DNA from: Helianthus annuus
Lineage: Eukaryota; Streptophyta; Magnoliopsida; Asterales; Asteraceae
NCBI RefSeq assembly: GCF_002127325.2
Contig: NC_035433.2
Coordinates: forward strand, 14,124,611-14,188,610
Direction of reading: 5' to 3'
Length of the DNA: 64,000 nt
In this document: positions 44,587-57,356 of the stretch, in pieces
Layout: each line of letters begins with the position of its first letter
Position numbering within the stretch: position 1 is the first letter of the stretch
Made by a program: the position numbers and the translations under genes
The notes under the pieces: model-generated
Database searches by the model: none
What the model was told of the DNA's origin: nothing
The model's input: only the letters and a program-made list of their open reading frames with translations

Positions 44587-46902
44587 CTGATATGTGATTA
44601 GCCAATGTTTAGATGTATGAATATTTGAATAGATGGTTGTAATCATCGACTAACATGCGGAACTAATAAGATGAATGGATTTAGGGTATTGAATGCTAGT
44701 AAATGGATTGTGCATGGGTTAGAATATTCATGATTAAATGAGTTACATGATATTGTCGACTGACCAAGAAGAATAGTTAATAACTAATTTGTGTGATGGT
44801 ATACATGAAAGTATGGATATGATAAGTGCTTAGTTTGCACGCAATACGTGTGAAGTATATGATGCCTAGGTTCGCTTTACTCGTACCGGTCAATTTCGTT
44901 TCAAAGCCATGAAAATTGTACATGAGTCCTAGTAATACATGTGTACGGAACTGCGTATATCTATATCATATATTATATCCGAAAGAAAACGTAGGGAGTA
45001 GGTTTGAATGATAGTTTCGGTTCGACTTCGGCATAATAAAATTAACACAGATACGGACCGGCATGTTTGGTGTAGACATGAGATTTTATATGTGATTATA
45101 TGGATATCGTGTTCAATCGTTAGTTTGTAGTTTAAAGTTGTCAACTGGTTCAATGTATAAATGTGTGCTATATACTCCATGTTTTCTTTCCATATGTGTG
45201 AATATGTTATATGATTTTGAAATATAAACTGCCATTCACTTGTTTTGGATGATAACTGTTGTTTAAAAGCTTGACTCTATGTTTTAATGGTGGTACAATC
45301 ATGTATGCTCAAGGTACAAATAATAATGTATGTTTGGATAATGATAGGAATGATAAGAATGTCATGATGCTCAATGGTTGCTTTGACTACGGTTACTGTG
45401 ATGATGTTGGTGGCACATATAGGATATATAGAACTTTCCATAAAATTCATAAGATAATAAATTAGGTTAAAACACTATTGTGTGTAGTTATTGTTGATGA
45501 ATAAGATTGACACAAATGGGCCGCATATTTGACAAAGTCTGGTTGGGCCGATACATTGTGGGCCGTACACATATTGTTTAACACACATTTATTTTGGTCT
45601 ATTAAAAAGCTGGGCCACTGTTTTGAAATAGGCTGCGCAACCGGGTGGGTTTAGACTGTAACTGGGCCGCGGGCTGGCTTTGTTTGGGCTAGGAGTCATG
45701 TTTGCGTATGAATATTAAATTGTTGTTAGCCTAAGATGCTTGTAATTCGAAGGTGCTTGTAATCCAAATGTTTATTGGGTATTAATTGTATTTGTATGTA
45801 TATTTGAGTATAAGATGGACCATCCGATATGTGTTATACTTGCTTGTTACTTGTGAAATATGTGCAAAGAATATGTGAATTATGGGCGTATAAAAACTGA
45901 CTATCATTGGAACCATATTAGGGTTTGGGGTGTCCAACGATAAAACAAGTAACTAATCTATACCGAGCAAACCAAGGTGAGTTCACACTTTCCACAAGGC
46001 ATGGGACCCCCAAGGGTTGGGAATGGGTAAAGGATTTAACCTGAAACTGCGTGATCTCCTGGTTTGGAACACGTACACACCCTCTTTATTGAAGGGTGAC
46101 AACATGTGATAAGGAATTGATTTGGAACCTACGTAATCTCCTGTTTTAGGGATTTCGTACGCACCCTCTTTATTGAAGGGTGACAACATGGATACTAGAC
46201 CAAAAACTCTATCATGAAGTCCCTTATTTTTATATCGACTTAATCGTCGGGCCAATGGCGAGCGGCTCATTAGTTAGATAGTGCTATTTAGGTTTGACAA
46301 GCCTCACACCATGCCGTAGAGGACGGGCGTGAACTAATGGATCTTGGCACTTGTCAATGATGATAGACATTGACGTCAGGGCACCAACTTACTTTAGTCA
46401 GTGGTCGATATGGTAAACGGGTCTAGTGGTTCACATGGGAAAGCCCCCACTGGTTATGGTTTCGGAAAGAAGGAATTGGTTAATCATATTTTCAACTATG
46501 GGGTAACCCCCACGGCAAACACTATGTTTTTGAAACAACTTAAAACGAACACCCAATTGTGAACTCGCTCAACTTTGTTGTTGATTCGTTGTTACATGCT
46601 TTGCAGGCCTTTAGGTGCATATCATTGGAACTTGCTGTTTGGGAAGCTGGAGTGGTCTGGGGTCGAGATACATGGAATCACAACACAAGACTAATGGTTC
46701 ATACATGTGGTTCATAAACACTTAACGAATGAATTATGCTTCCGTTGTATACTATATATTACTTGTAACGTTGTAACACTTAATGTTAATAGATGAAAGT
46801 TTATTTACATATTTCTATGAGTTCAATGTGATTGGTGGCTAGATACTGGTCAGTCATGCCTCCTGCGGTGATACTCCGCTTGTGGATTTTGGGGGTGTGA
46901 CA
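44587..46902 (+). mobile_element. 5' LTR (left end lost) of a chromovirus
   Basis: It ends TTTTGGGGGTGTGACA at 46902, next to a PBS. The last 950 bp align with the E1, B and 33.6-kb LTRs: a conserved splice-donor block, the CTCACACC / GTGAACTAATG region, and the terminal GGTCAGTCATGCC block. The beginning is missing or rearranged at the 44.47-kb junction. The 44.6-45.9 kb part is AT-rich with no recognised feature. Confidence 0.75.
45977..46606 (+). other. Predicted R-U5 intron (630 nt)
   Basis: Donor AACCAAG|GTGAGTTCAC and acceptor GCTTTGCAG|GCC. GTGAACTCGC at 46559-46568 pairs with the donor end (one G-U). Confidence 0.5.
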
Positions 46903-47299
46903 GATTGGTATCAGAGCCATTGGTTATAGTGAACTTGGTTTTAAAAAGGGGAAAAATGTTTTTGTAAAACCAGACTATAACCGAACAGTTCTGAAAACGT
47001 GAATACGACCATGACACTCAGCTCCAGATTGCATGGTTCGTTTCTTGTATACTCATCGTACTGCATAACTAGTGAACACTTACATATGATATTGCATGTG
47101 ATTGCACGTCTAGCACAACAGTACGAATTCATGTATTACTTGCATGTGTTATGTGACTGATAGGGTGGTATTTCCCTAAACCTTCATGACTTACGCTTCG
47201 TGATGCACTTTGTTTGCTACTTGAGTTTGAGGAACCATTTGACATGAGTTAAGAGGAGCTGAGATGAGCATGCAAATCACAATATTATTGTGGGTGCAC
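46903..47299 (+). mobile_element. Leader of the 46.9-kb chromovirus, interrupted by element C
   Basis: The first 80 nt are nearly identical to the E1 leader, then the sequences diverge. The last five bases, TGCAC (47295-47299), are the left duplication of element C and recur at 62845-62849. No ORF of note. Confidence 0.75.
46906..46917 (+). other. Primer-binding site (tRNA-iMet)
   Basis: TGGTATCAGAGC, 3 nt after the LTR end. It is followed by the same stem-loop as in E1 (46922-46930 with 46974-46982). Confidence 0.92.
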
Positions 47300-49857
47300 T
47301 GTAACACCTCGAAATTTTGTGTCCAATAATGTGTTAACACGTGTCATGAGTTTACACGTGGCATTAGATATTAAATAAAGGACTAAAGTTGACAAACCTT
47401 GAAAGTATGTAAATTCGAGGGTTATAAATGTCAACAAAGGGTAAATATCCTGTATAGTAACCCTAAACGATGCTCGTACCTTCAAACGAATAAATCATGG
47501 ATCGTACGGAAGCGAAACGCGGAAGAAAGTGAGAGATTACAAGCTGCAGGGGTTAACTGTGTCAACATGTTTAATTATACCTCTGAGTAATCCTTTGACG
47601 AACCCGAGGCTTTGTAACAGTAAAATGCGCTCACTAGAATGTACTATATAAATTTCGCGAAGTTCCGTTTTAAAACGAGAAAGTTATGATCAAATTCGTA
47701 CGAGAGGGGTTAAAAGCGTCAATAATGAAAGTTAAGGCTTTCCGGATAGTAATTAAACTAACCGGGGACTTAACAGTGCGGGTAAATGGCACGAGGCCCT
47801 TAATTGTAATTAACCGAGGGCCAAATCGCAAAGTTACCCCTTCAAACCCGAAAGGTCAGGTTATTAATTACAAAGATTCGGTTAATCATTACAAAAGATT
47901 TAAAAATCTTTGAAAACAGGCCTCAAGCGGCCCGCCTGAGTGAAACAAGTAAGTTGAAGCGGGCCGCGAGCCACCTGTAGATACGTACCCTGACAAGAAG
48001 ATCCAGGCGGCCTGCGTACATGTTGGCCTAAATCTAATGCGGGCCGCGTACAAGTCCCAGATGCAGAAACTTTGGACAGACTTGCTGTTTGAAGTTGTGA
48101 ACGATCAAAAAGGCAATAAATGAAGCATGGGCATCCTCTACTTGCCCCCTAGCACCAAGGGCCACCTGCTGATCATCCATGATGCTTTGTAGGTTGAGTT
48201 GTGATGATCCTAGGCCTCATTTTTCACTATAAAAGCCAATGCATTGTGCATAAGTGAAACACACCTCAAAACTTACCTTCTGATCATTCTTGGAGCTCTC
48301 AAGCTTTCCTCTATCATTCTCAGTAGTGCACAAAGCTTCTGTAAGTTGCCTAACCCTTTGTGGTTTCATTTTTCCATAGTTTTAGGCCAAAAGTCAATCT
48401 GTCGTAATTAACGATTGACTTTGCGATAAATCAGGAATGGTCCAGTGATTTATCGAATCAAAGATAGTTATATGATGGTAATCATGTGGGCATTAAACCC
48501 CTAAAAGGGCACCCTCTGATTCCCACTCTAACTAGTTCAAATGTCGAGTCAAACGTGCTTAGAAAAAGTCAACAGAAATGTCTTTTTGCGATTTCTTGCA
48601 TAATCTGTAATGTAGGTGATATGTAACCTGTTTGAACACTCATAAAACATGATAATAAATATATAAACTAGTCTAAGCTTGTTTGATCCGACCATTTTAT
48701 GTTTTTACCCGGTTCAGAGCCGAAAGTCGCAAAAGTTTGACTTTTGCATTGACTTCAGTTCTGACCCGTTAAAGTTTGATTTAGATATGCCTTAGGACTC
48801 TCTTAGGACCAGGTTACATGATGGTATAAGCCTCTGTGACCGGTTCATTGTTTGTCCAAGTCTTTTACACATTTCTGTTAAATGCTTAAAAGTTGACCGT
48901 AACGCCCTTTTTAATTTAAAACGAGAATTTCGGACACGTGAAAGGATCATGACCTTGGTTACTGATTTCTAAGCATGTCCCTAAAATTTCACGTCAATCC
49001 AAGGTCCAGAATACGAGTTATGCTAAATAGCGCAAATTGCGAAACTTTGGTAATTAAATAGCGCAATTAGCATAACGCCTATCTAAACCCGGATTTCGAC
49101 ACCAAACCTTTTACTCACTGTTGTAAAATAATATTTTGGGATTTTTAAAGATTTTTAATTATTTTTAACCTGCTCATAACCTGCGGTTATGGCAACGGTT
49201 CGGTAAATACCGAATATATCCTTTTCGGCCATAACTTGAGTTCTACAAGGTCTTTTGACCCGATTCCAGTTGCTACTGATTTTAAATAATAAATAAAGTA
49301 TTTTAGACTTTATAAACTGTTCGGGAAACTCTGATTTCCTGTAGAACTCAGAAAACCTCTTTTATAATCTTTAAAAAGACCAAAATACCCCTACGGGGCA
49401 TAATACGAACTTAAACTCGTTACGGGCATTACGGAAGGTATCCTACTGATACCACAACCTCTTTAAGGCATATTGACTTAGGAAATCAGTGTAGGACTTC
49501 CACGGTTACCCGTTGCGCCTTTAGCGCGCACGGTTCGGCTTATGTAACTAGTTTACATAAATTAGCCGAAACGGGTCAAACCATATTGTTTGGACCCCAA
49601 AATCCAGAGTATGATTATTATACCCATATAAAACAAGTCTTCAAACTTGTTGGGTCAAAATCACACTCCATTCATGGTTTTCGCCTTTCACGCGATTAAA
49701 CCGTAACTATACTTTGAAACCGACCGGTCTAAGCTACGGCAAATATAAAGACCCATTAGGATTCTAATAGGTTATTTTAAAACCTTCGTTCCAGAATAGG
49801 AGACCAGTAAAAGCTATCTGTGATTTACTCAATTAGGATTCTAATAGGTTATTTTAA
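47300..49857 (+). mobile_element. 5' LTR of element C, 3' part deleted
   Basis: Aligns with the 3' LTR (53487 onward) at about 99% identity by eye. At 49835 it leaves the alignment: the 3' LTR continues AAGGATTATAC, while this copy repeats a 26-bp piece from 77 bp upstream and then joins a B-LTR. TATA box (TATAAAA) at 48228-48234; a GC-rich module (CGGCCCGCC, GCGGGCCGCG) at 47918-48055 lies upstream of it. A GTAAGT donor-like site follows the TATA at about 48340. Confidence 0.88.
49755..49857. repeat. 26-bp templated duplication at the deletion junction of C
   Basis: ATTAGGATTCTAATAGGTTA plus TTTTAA occurs at 49755-49780 and again at 49832-49857, exactly at the breakpoint. Confidence 0.9.
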
Positions 49858-50845
49858 ATGCAACTGTATGATCTTGCATGTATGAATCGGTCTATGTGAT
49901 ATCATCCTGTACACAATAAGCACACAAAACACAATTGCTTGATTACCAATGACTCGCAAACCCTAATTGGATGCAAACACTTACATCGTATCATGTGCAA
50001 TGTATCCTAGGTCGTGTGTAACGGACTTAGACATTTGATAAACCATAGAAAGCAATAACATACCGAGCAAACCAAGGTGAGTTCACACAGCCAAGGCATG
50101 GGGTTCCCAGGGTGGGAATGGGATTGGGTTTATTTACTTGTACATCTCTAGATAATGGAACGTAGTGATATGATATGATCCTCGGGTGAGGAAGGTGATT
50201 GATAAGATACAACTAGACTAATGGTACTAAATTGAACTGATCTTCGCACACACGCCAGGGTTGGCCGCGATATTATGACTAATCTTCGCACACATGCCTA
50301 GGAAGGCCGCGAACCATACTTCAAACTTTACATACATGCCAGGGTGGCCGCGATACAAACATACCTAGTCTAGAATACTTGAGAACTTCCCCTAATCTTC
50401 GCATACACGCCTGGGAAGGCCGCGATACGAACTATTACGATACATGACTTAATAAACGAATACAAGGCTTACTATACTGTTACAATTACTGAACTATAAA
50501 CTGTGAACTCGCTCAACTAGTTGTTGACTCTCTGCTGCATGCCTTGCAGGTCGTTAGATACATGGAGCTTGCACAGGGAGGAGCAGGTCGTTGTGGACCA
50601 TGGATCGTGGATGCCATGTTAAAACATTTAAACATTTGAACTATGATATACATTGGGTTTTCATACTTATGCTTCTGCTACACTTGATACTATAATTATG
50701 TTTTGAACACCTATCGTATTGAATGATTGGTTTGCCTTTATTTTACTTGATATTAATTACATGTTCAATATGATTGGTGGCTTGATCCTGGTCAGTCACG
50801 CTCCCAAGCGGTGATATTCCGCAGGTGGATTTTGGGGGTGTGACA
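49858..50845 (+). mobile_element. Fragment of a family B LTR (3' 988 bp)
   Basis: Aligns in opposite orientation with the first kilobase of the solo LTR at 9619-12119 and ends TTTTGGGGGTGTGACA. It abuts C pol directly at 50846. No PBS follows. It holds the GGCCGCGA repeat array (50240-50430) and an intron candidate at 50077-50549. Confidence 0.88.
50077..50549 (+). other. Predicted R-U5 intron in the B-LTR fragment (473 nt)
   Basis: Donor AACCAAG|GTGAGTTCAC and acceptor TGCCTTGCAG|GTCG; GTGAACTCGC at 50503-50512 pairs with the donor end. Length identical to the solo copy at 9917-10389. Confidence 0.5.
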
Positions 50846-50847
50846 GA

Positions 50848-53451
50848 GCCCCTGTCCTGTTTGTGAAGAAGAAGGACGGATCGATGCGCCTGTGCATCGA
50901 CTATCGCGAGCTTAATAAGGTCACGATAAAGAAATGATATCCCTTGCCGAGGATCGACAATTTGTTCGATCAGTTACAAGGGGCAAGTTATTTTTCGAAG
51001 ATTGATTTGAGGTCAGGCTACCATCAACTGAAAGTCAGAGATGAAGACGTACATAAAACAGCATTTAGGACTCGTTACGGTCACTACGAGTTCCTAGTGA
51101 TGCCTTTTGGGCTCACAAATGCACCGACTGCGTTCATGGATCTCATGAATCGCGTCTGCAAGCCGTACCTAGATAAATTCGTCATCGTTTTCATCGACGA
51201 CATTCTTATATACTCGAAGAACCAGGCTGACCATGAGAAACACCTTCGTTGTATTCTCAAGCTGCTACATCATGAGAAACTCTATGCCAAATTCTCCAAA
51301 TGTGAATTCTGGCTACGAGCAGTCCAATTTCTAGGACACGTTGTCAGCGAGCGTGGTATCCAGGTGGATCCCGCTAAAGTAGAGGCTGTCATGAATTGGC
51401 AGGAGCCAAAGACGCCTACTGAGATTCGTAGTTTTCTGGGGTTAGCAGGATACTACAGGCGATTCATTGAAAATTTTTCAAGGATTGCTGCGCCCTTAAC
51501 TTCCCTGACCAAGAAGAAGATAAAGTTTGTTTGGGGCCCTAAGCAGCAAGAATCCTTTGATATTTTAAAGCAAAAGCTGAGCAACGCTCCTGTGCTAACA
51601 CTACCGGAAGGTACCGAGGAGTTCGTAGTTTACTGCGACGCATCACATACCGGCATGGGATGTGTGCTCATGCAGAAAGGCAAGGTTATTGCCTATGCTT
51701 CGAGACAGTTAAAGGTGCACGAAAAGAATTACACCACTCATGACTTAGAGCTGGGTGCCGTTGTGTTCGCACTAAAACTGTGGAGGCATTACCTGTATGG
51801 TATCAAGTTTGTGATCTATTCTGATCATAAGAGCCTTCAACATCTGTTTAATCAGAAGGAGCTAAACATGAGGCAACGCCGTTGGATGGAGACTTTAAAT
51901 GATTATGATTGTGAAATCAGATATCATCCCGGCAAAGCGAATGTAGTCGCTGATGCCCTGAGTAGAAAGGAAAGGGTGAAACCCATCCGAATCAATGCCA
52001 AGAGCATTGAAGTAAAGAATAATTTGATTGAAAGGATATTAGCTGCACAGCGAGAGGCTGTCTTGGAAGCTAATTATCCTAAAGAAAAGTTAGGAGTAAC
52101 TGAGGAACAGTTAACTCTTAGCAAGGACGGAATTTTACGATTGAATGGACGAATATGGGTTCCAATTTATGGGGGACTACGAGATGTTATCCTCCAGGAG
52201 GCCCATAGTTCCAAGTATTCTGTTCACCCGGGAGCTGATAAGATGTATCAGGATCTAAAGGCAAATTATTGGTGGATAGGCTTGAAAAAGTCTGTAGCCG
52301 CTTATGTAGCAAAATGCTTAACTTGTGCGCAAGTCAAGGCTGAGCATCAAAAGCCATCTGGCTTGCTACAACAGCCTGAACTTCCTGAATGGAAGTGGGA
52401 ATGTGTAACTATGGATTTTATTACCAAGTTACCCAAGACAAGGAAAGGAAATGACACAATATGGGTTATCGTTGATAGGCTGACTAAATCAGCGCATTTC
52501 TTACCCATCAAGGAGACTTGTAGCTCCGACATGTTAGCCCAGTTATACGTTGATAAGATTGTAGCCTTGCATGGCATACCTGTGTCTATTATCTCTGACC
52601 GGGATACTAGATACACGTCACATTTCTGGAAGAGCTTCCAGCAATCTTTGGGCACACGTTTGAATTTTAGTACGGCTTACCATCCTCAGACAGACGGTCA
52701 GAGTGAGCGTACTATTCAAACGTTGGAAGACATGCTGCGTGCATGTGCTATCGATTTGGGTGGTAGTTGGGATAAGAACCTACCACTAACCGAATTCTCC
52801 TACAACAATAGCTACCATACCAGCATTAAGGCTGCACCTTTCGAGGCATTATACGGTAGAAAGTGTAGATCGCCTGTTTGTTGGGCGGAAGTTGGAGATA
52901 TCCAATTGTCTGGACCAGAGATAATCTTCGAGACGACGGACAAGATTGTCCAGATTCGAGACCGTCTCAAAGCTGCCCGAGATAGGCAGAAGAGTTACGC
53001 GGATCCAAAGCGTAAAGATTTTCACTTAGAAGTAGGTGAAAAAGTGTTACTTAAAGTATCACCCTGGAAGGGGGTGATGCGTTTCGGTAAGAAAGGCAAA
53101 CTAAGCCTGAGATACATAGGACCTTTCGAGGTTATCGAACGGGTCGGGTCAGTTGCCTATAAGCTAAACTTACCGGAGGAGCTCAATGGAATTCACAATG
53201 TGTTCCACATTTGCAATCTAAAGAAGTGCTTCGCTGATGAATCATTGGTGATCCCACACACAGATGTGCATATAGATGAGAGCTTAAAATTTGTGGAAAA
53301 ACCTTTGTCGATTGAAGATCGACAGGTGAAGAAGCTTCGAAGGAAGCATGTACCTATAGTAAAGGTCAAGTGGGATGCCCGTAGAGGTCCTGAATTCACG
53401 TGGGAAGTTGAAGCCACGATGAAAGAGAAATATCCTTATTTGTTTGAGTAA
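50848..53451 (+). pseudogene. Element C pol: RT (from mid-finger), RNase H, integrase, chromodomain
   Basis: The frame enters at [12 protein letters not shown] and meets a TGA at 50935-50937, where E1 has Arg in [10 protein letters not shown] (CGA to TGA). It is then open for 835 codons to the stop at 53451. RT motifs: [32 protein letters not shown]. RNase [13 protein letters not shown] and [11 protein letters not shown]. Integrase: [21 protein letters not shown] and [13 protein letters not shown]-terminal chromodomain: [19 protein letters not shown]. Gag, protease and the start of RT were deleted together with the end of the 5' LTR. The integrase half looks undamaged, so protein pieces could still be made, but the element cannot move alone. 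Confidence 0.9.
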
Positions 53452-53468
53452 ATCTCGAGTCGAGATTT
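53450..53468 (+). other. Hairpin before the C polypurine tract
   Basis: AAATCTCG-AGT-CGAGATTT, a perfect 8-bp stem with different sequence but the same geometry as the E1 hairpins. It overlaps the pol stop codon, and 18 nt including AAGGGGGTGAGGA separate it from the LTR. Confidence 0.8.
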
Positions 53469-53486
53469 ATTTTAAGGGGGTGAGGA

Positions 53487-55251
53487 TGTAACACCTCGAA
53501 ATTTTGTGTCCAATAATGTGTTAACACGTGTCATGAGTTTACACGTGGCATTAGATATTAAATAAAGGACTAAAGTTGACAAACCTTGAAAGTATGTAAA
53601 TTCGAGGGTTATAAATGTCAACAAAGGGTAAATATACTGTATAGTAACCCTAAACGATGCTCGTACCTTCAAATGAAATAAATCATGGATCGTACGGAAG
53701 CGAAACACGGAAGAAAGTGAGAGATTACAAGCTGCAGGGGTTAACTGTGTCAACATGTTTAATTATACCTCTGAGTTACCCTTTGACGAACCCGAGGCTT
53801 TGTAACAGTAAAATGCGCTCACTAGAATGTACTATATAAATTTCGCGAAGTTCCGTTTTAAAACGAGAAAGTTATGATCAAATTCGTACGAGAGGGGTTA
53901 AAAGCGTCAATAATGAAAGTTAAGGCTTTCCGGATAGTAATTAAACTAACCGGGGACTTAACAGTGCGGCTAAATGGCACGAGGCCCTTAATTGTAATTA
54001 ATCGAGGGCCAAATCGCAAAGTTACCCCTTCAAACCCGAAAGGTCAGGTTATTAATTACAAAGATTCGGTTAATCATTACAAAAGATTTAAAAATCTTTG
54101 AAAACAGGCCTCAGGCGGCCTGCCTGAGTGAAACAAGTAAGTTGAAGCGGGCCGCGAGCCACCTGTAGATACGTACCCTGACAAGAAGATCCAGGCGGCC
54201 CGCGTACATGTTGGCCTAAATCTAATGCGGGCCGCGTACAAGTCCCAGATGCAGAAACTTTGGACAGACTTGCTGTTTGAAGTTGTGAACGATCAAAAAG
54301 GCAATAAATGAAGCATGGGCACCCTCTACTTGCCCTCTAGCACCAAGGGCCACCTGCTGATCATCCATGATGCTTTGTAGGTTGAGTTGTGATGATCCTA
54401 GGCCTCATTTTTCACTATAAAAGCCAATGCATTGTGCATAAGTGAAACACACCTCAAAACTTACCTTCTGATCATTCTTGGAGCTCTCAAGCTTTCCTCT
54501 ATCATTCTCAGTAGTGCACAAAGCTTCTGTAAGTTGCCTAACCCTTTGTGGTTTCATTTTTCCATAGTTTTAGCCCAAAAGTCAATCCGTCGTAATTAAC
54601 GATTGACTTTGCGATAAATCACGAATGGTCCAGTGATTTATCGAATCAAAGATAGTTATATGATGGTAATCATGTGGGCATTAAACCCCTAAAAGGGCAC
54701 CCTCTGATTCCCACTCTAACTAGTTCAAATGTCGAGTCAAACGTGCTTAGAAAAAGTCAACAGAAATGTCATTTTGCGATTTCTTGCATAATCTGTAATG
54801 TAGGTGATATGTAACCTGTTTGAACACTCATAAAACATGATAATAAATATATAAACTAGTCTAAGCTTGTTTGATCCGACCATTTTATGTTTTGACCCGG
54901 TTCGGAGCCGAAAGTCGCAAAAGTTTGACTTTTGCATTGACTTCAGTTCTGACCCGTTAAAGTTTGATTTAGATATGCCTTAGGACTCTCTTAGGACCAG
55001 GTTACATGATGGTATAAGCCTCTGTGACCAGTTCATTGTTTGTCCAAGTCTTTTATACATTTCCGTTAAATGCTTAAAAGTTGACCGTAACGCCCTTTTT
55101 AATTTAAAACGAGAATTTCGGACACGTGAAAGGATCATGACCTTGGTTACTGATTTCTAAGCATGTCCCTAAAATTTCACGTCAATCCAAGGTCCAGAAT
55201 ATGAGTTATGCTAAATAGCGCAAATTGCGAAACTTTAGTAATTAAATAGCG
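53487..55251 (+). mobile_element. 3' LTR of element C, first part
   Basis: From TGTAACACCTCG to the LINE insertion after AAATAGCG. TATA box (TATAAAA) at 54416-54422; GC-rich module at 54105-54240; GTAAGT donor-like site near 54529. No coding sequence. Confidence 0.92.
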
Positions 55252-55695
55252 GGATCCTAATCTTACTATTACAAAGAAGTGTGGCTCTGGGCGATTTTGG
55301 CTCCTTCTGTAAAACCCTAGCTTCTTGTTCCTCTGATCTTACTCTTGTTTGATCTGGGTTAGCGATTGTGGTGTTGTCGATCCTTCTGAGTAAGGTTTCT
55401 AGACTTCTACCGTGGTTTCTAATCTTTTGAAATCAAGTTTAGGGTCTGTTCGTTTCATTCATACTAGGGTTTACTGCCATTATTGCTTGGGTTGTCTTTT
55501 GATCGTTCTGTTTGTTTTTTGGTGTTGATAGCGGATTAGGGTTGCTGATTTGCTATTCGTTTTCTGTCATCTTGGGGTTCGGCTTGGGTGACTTAATTTC
55601 AGGTATTGGTTCTTGTCGGCTATTAGGGTTTTGGCTTTTCATTTACGTTGCATGCATTAGATATACGTAAAGATAGTTGCTGCTGAAGTTCTACT

Positions 55696-57356
55696 ATGGA
55701 TCCGAGAGATAATCTTCCCAAAGATGATAGGGGTAACCCGCCTTTACCTGTCAAGAGTAGTGATGTAGGAAACCCTAGCAGAGATAATGCATTGGAGGAT
55801 CTAGGGTTTATGTCGTTTTCTGAAAAAATGTATGGGGACGTATTTATTAGATCGAAGCCGATGGGTGTCCAGGATTTGAAAGATAAAACTCCTAAGTTTG
55901 CTAAGCCTTTGAATATTGATGGGAACCCGTTGTTACCTAGAGTGGTATGGTTCATAATGAGCAAAAGGTAATTAACATTATTGATGAATTGGAGAAGGTG
56001 ACGGTGTCTGTGCAGAATCCGGTTGCTAACAATAATTACCAAACTGTCTCAAATGTGAATAAACCGGTATCTTATGCTGAGAAGCTTCAGTCTTCGGGTG
56101 GAGTTAAAAGGGTGGTAAACTTTAGGCTGTTTGAGACCCAAGAGGTGATGGAGAATGCTGACGTTGTCATCCCAAAAGAAGCCGTTCAGAAAGTGCAGGA
56201 TAGTCTTAATAATGTCTTGTATGGTTATTTTTTGGGTAGTAGACTCCCGTTCCCGGTGGTAGAGTATTATGCTAAAAATGTCTGGAACAAGTATGGATTC
56301 TCTAAGGCTATGATGAACTCTAACGGTTTCTTCTTTTTTAAGTTTGATTCGGCTGAAGGAATGAATAAGGTCCTTGAAGGTGGTCCCTGGCTCATTAGGA
56401 AAGTCCCGTTATTTCTTAATGTATGGTCACCGGCTGTAACTCTTAAGAAGGATGGTATCAAAACGGTCCCTGTTTGGGTTAAGTTTCATAATGTTCCTAT
56501 TGCTGTTTATACTGATGATGGCCTGAGTCTTTTGGCATCAAAGATTGGGATCCCGAAGAGGCTAGATAATTATACTGCTGATATGTGTATTGATAATTGG
56601 GGTAGGACGAGTTTTGCTCGTGCTATGATTGAGATTTCAGCGGATAAAGAATTGAAAGATCATATAGTTGTAGCTGTTCCCAAATTGGTGGAAGAGGGTT
56701 ATATTATGGAGGAAATCAAGGTTGAATACGAATGGAGACCTAAAAGATGTGCTGCGTGTTGTCTGTTTGGCCATGATGGTGCGTCTTGTCCGAAGGTAGA
56801 ACCTGAGATGTCCAAAAAAGTCTCCATTGACCAGGATGGTTTTGTTACTGATAAAAGGAAAACGGCTAAACATGGGTTTCCTCAAAAGAAGCAAAAGGCC
56901 AGATTTGTCTATAGACAAAAATCTTCTATATCTGGGGCTGCCACGGGTATAGATGTTAATGATGGTAATGGTTCGTTGGGAGGCAATGGTTCATCGGGTG
57001 GTAATGGGTCTTCGGGTGGTAATGGTTCGTCGGGTGCCAGTTCGTCTGGAACGAAAAAAGATGATGAATTTATGAACACGTATGGCAAGAGTAAGAATGG
57101 TAATGGAGGTAATGGCCGCAAAGACAATGGTATTAAGACCCAGAATTCTTTTGCCGCTCTTTCTAATGACAGTTCGTTGGAGGGTGGTCCCTATGTGGAC
57201 CTGAGCCATGTAAATGAGCCGATACGAGTTCCAAACGAGGATGATGGGGTTATCGATGACCTTCAAACGGAGATTTCAGAATATATGGCTGCTGATATGC
57301 ATACAAAACATTCTGAGGGGGCAAGCACTCCCGGTCTAAAGGGTCTTAATGGGTAG
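55696..57356 (+). pseudogene. LINE ORF1: DUF4283 plus CCHC knuckle, one frameshift
   Basis: The natural start is probably ATG 55696, whose frame runs to a stop at 55971. The downstream frame opens at 55947 and is intact to TAG 57354-57356. Comparison with the ORF1 at 1-879 (NIEGNPLLPR followed by G-M) puts a one-base loss near 55938. From 55947, the DUF4283 domain is about residues 85-225, the zinc knuckle C268-x2-C271-x4-H276-x4-C281, then a Gly/Ser/Asn repeat (GGNGSS units, about 338-360) and an acidic tail. ORF1 proteins bind LINE RNA. The frameshift likely disables normal translation from the first ATG, though internal initiation at 55947 would still give both domains. A sequencing error is the alternative. 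Confidence 0.85.

Noticed and set aside
53874..54101. 75-codon ORF present in both C LTRs (also 47686-47913)
   Set aside because: It lies in U3, upstream of the TATA box, resembles no known protein, and its conservation is explained by LTR identity.
55252..55695. Promoter-like motifs in the LINE 5' UTR
   Set aside because: The region has pyrimidine-rich stretches and GGTTAG/CCCTAG pieces but nothing I can call a specific site. LINE promoters are internal and poorly defined.
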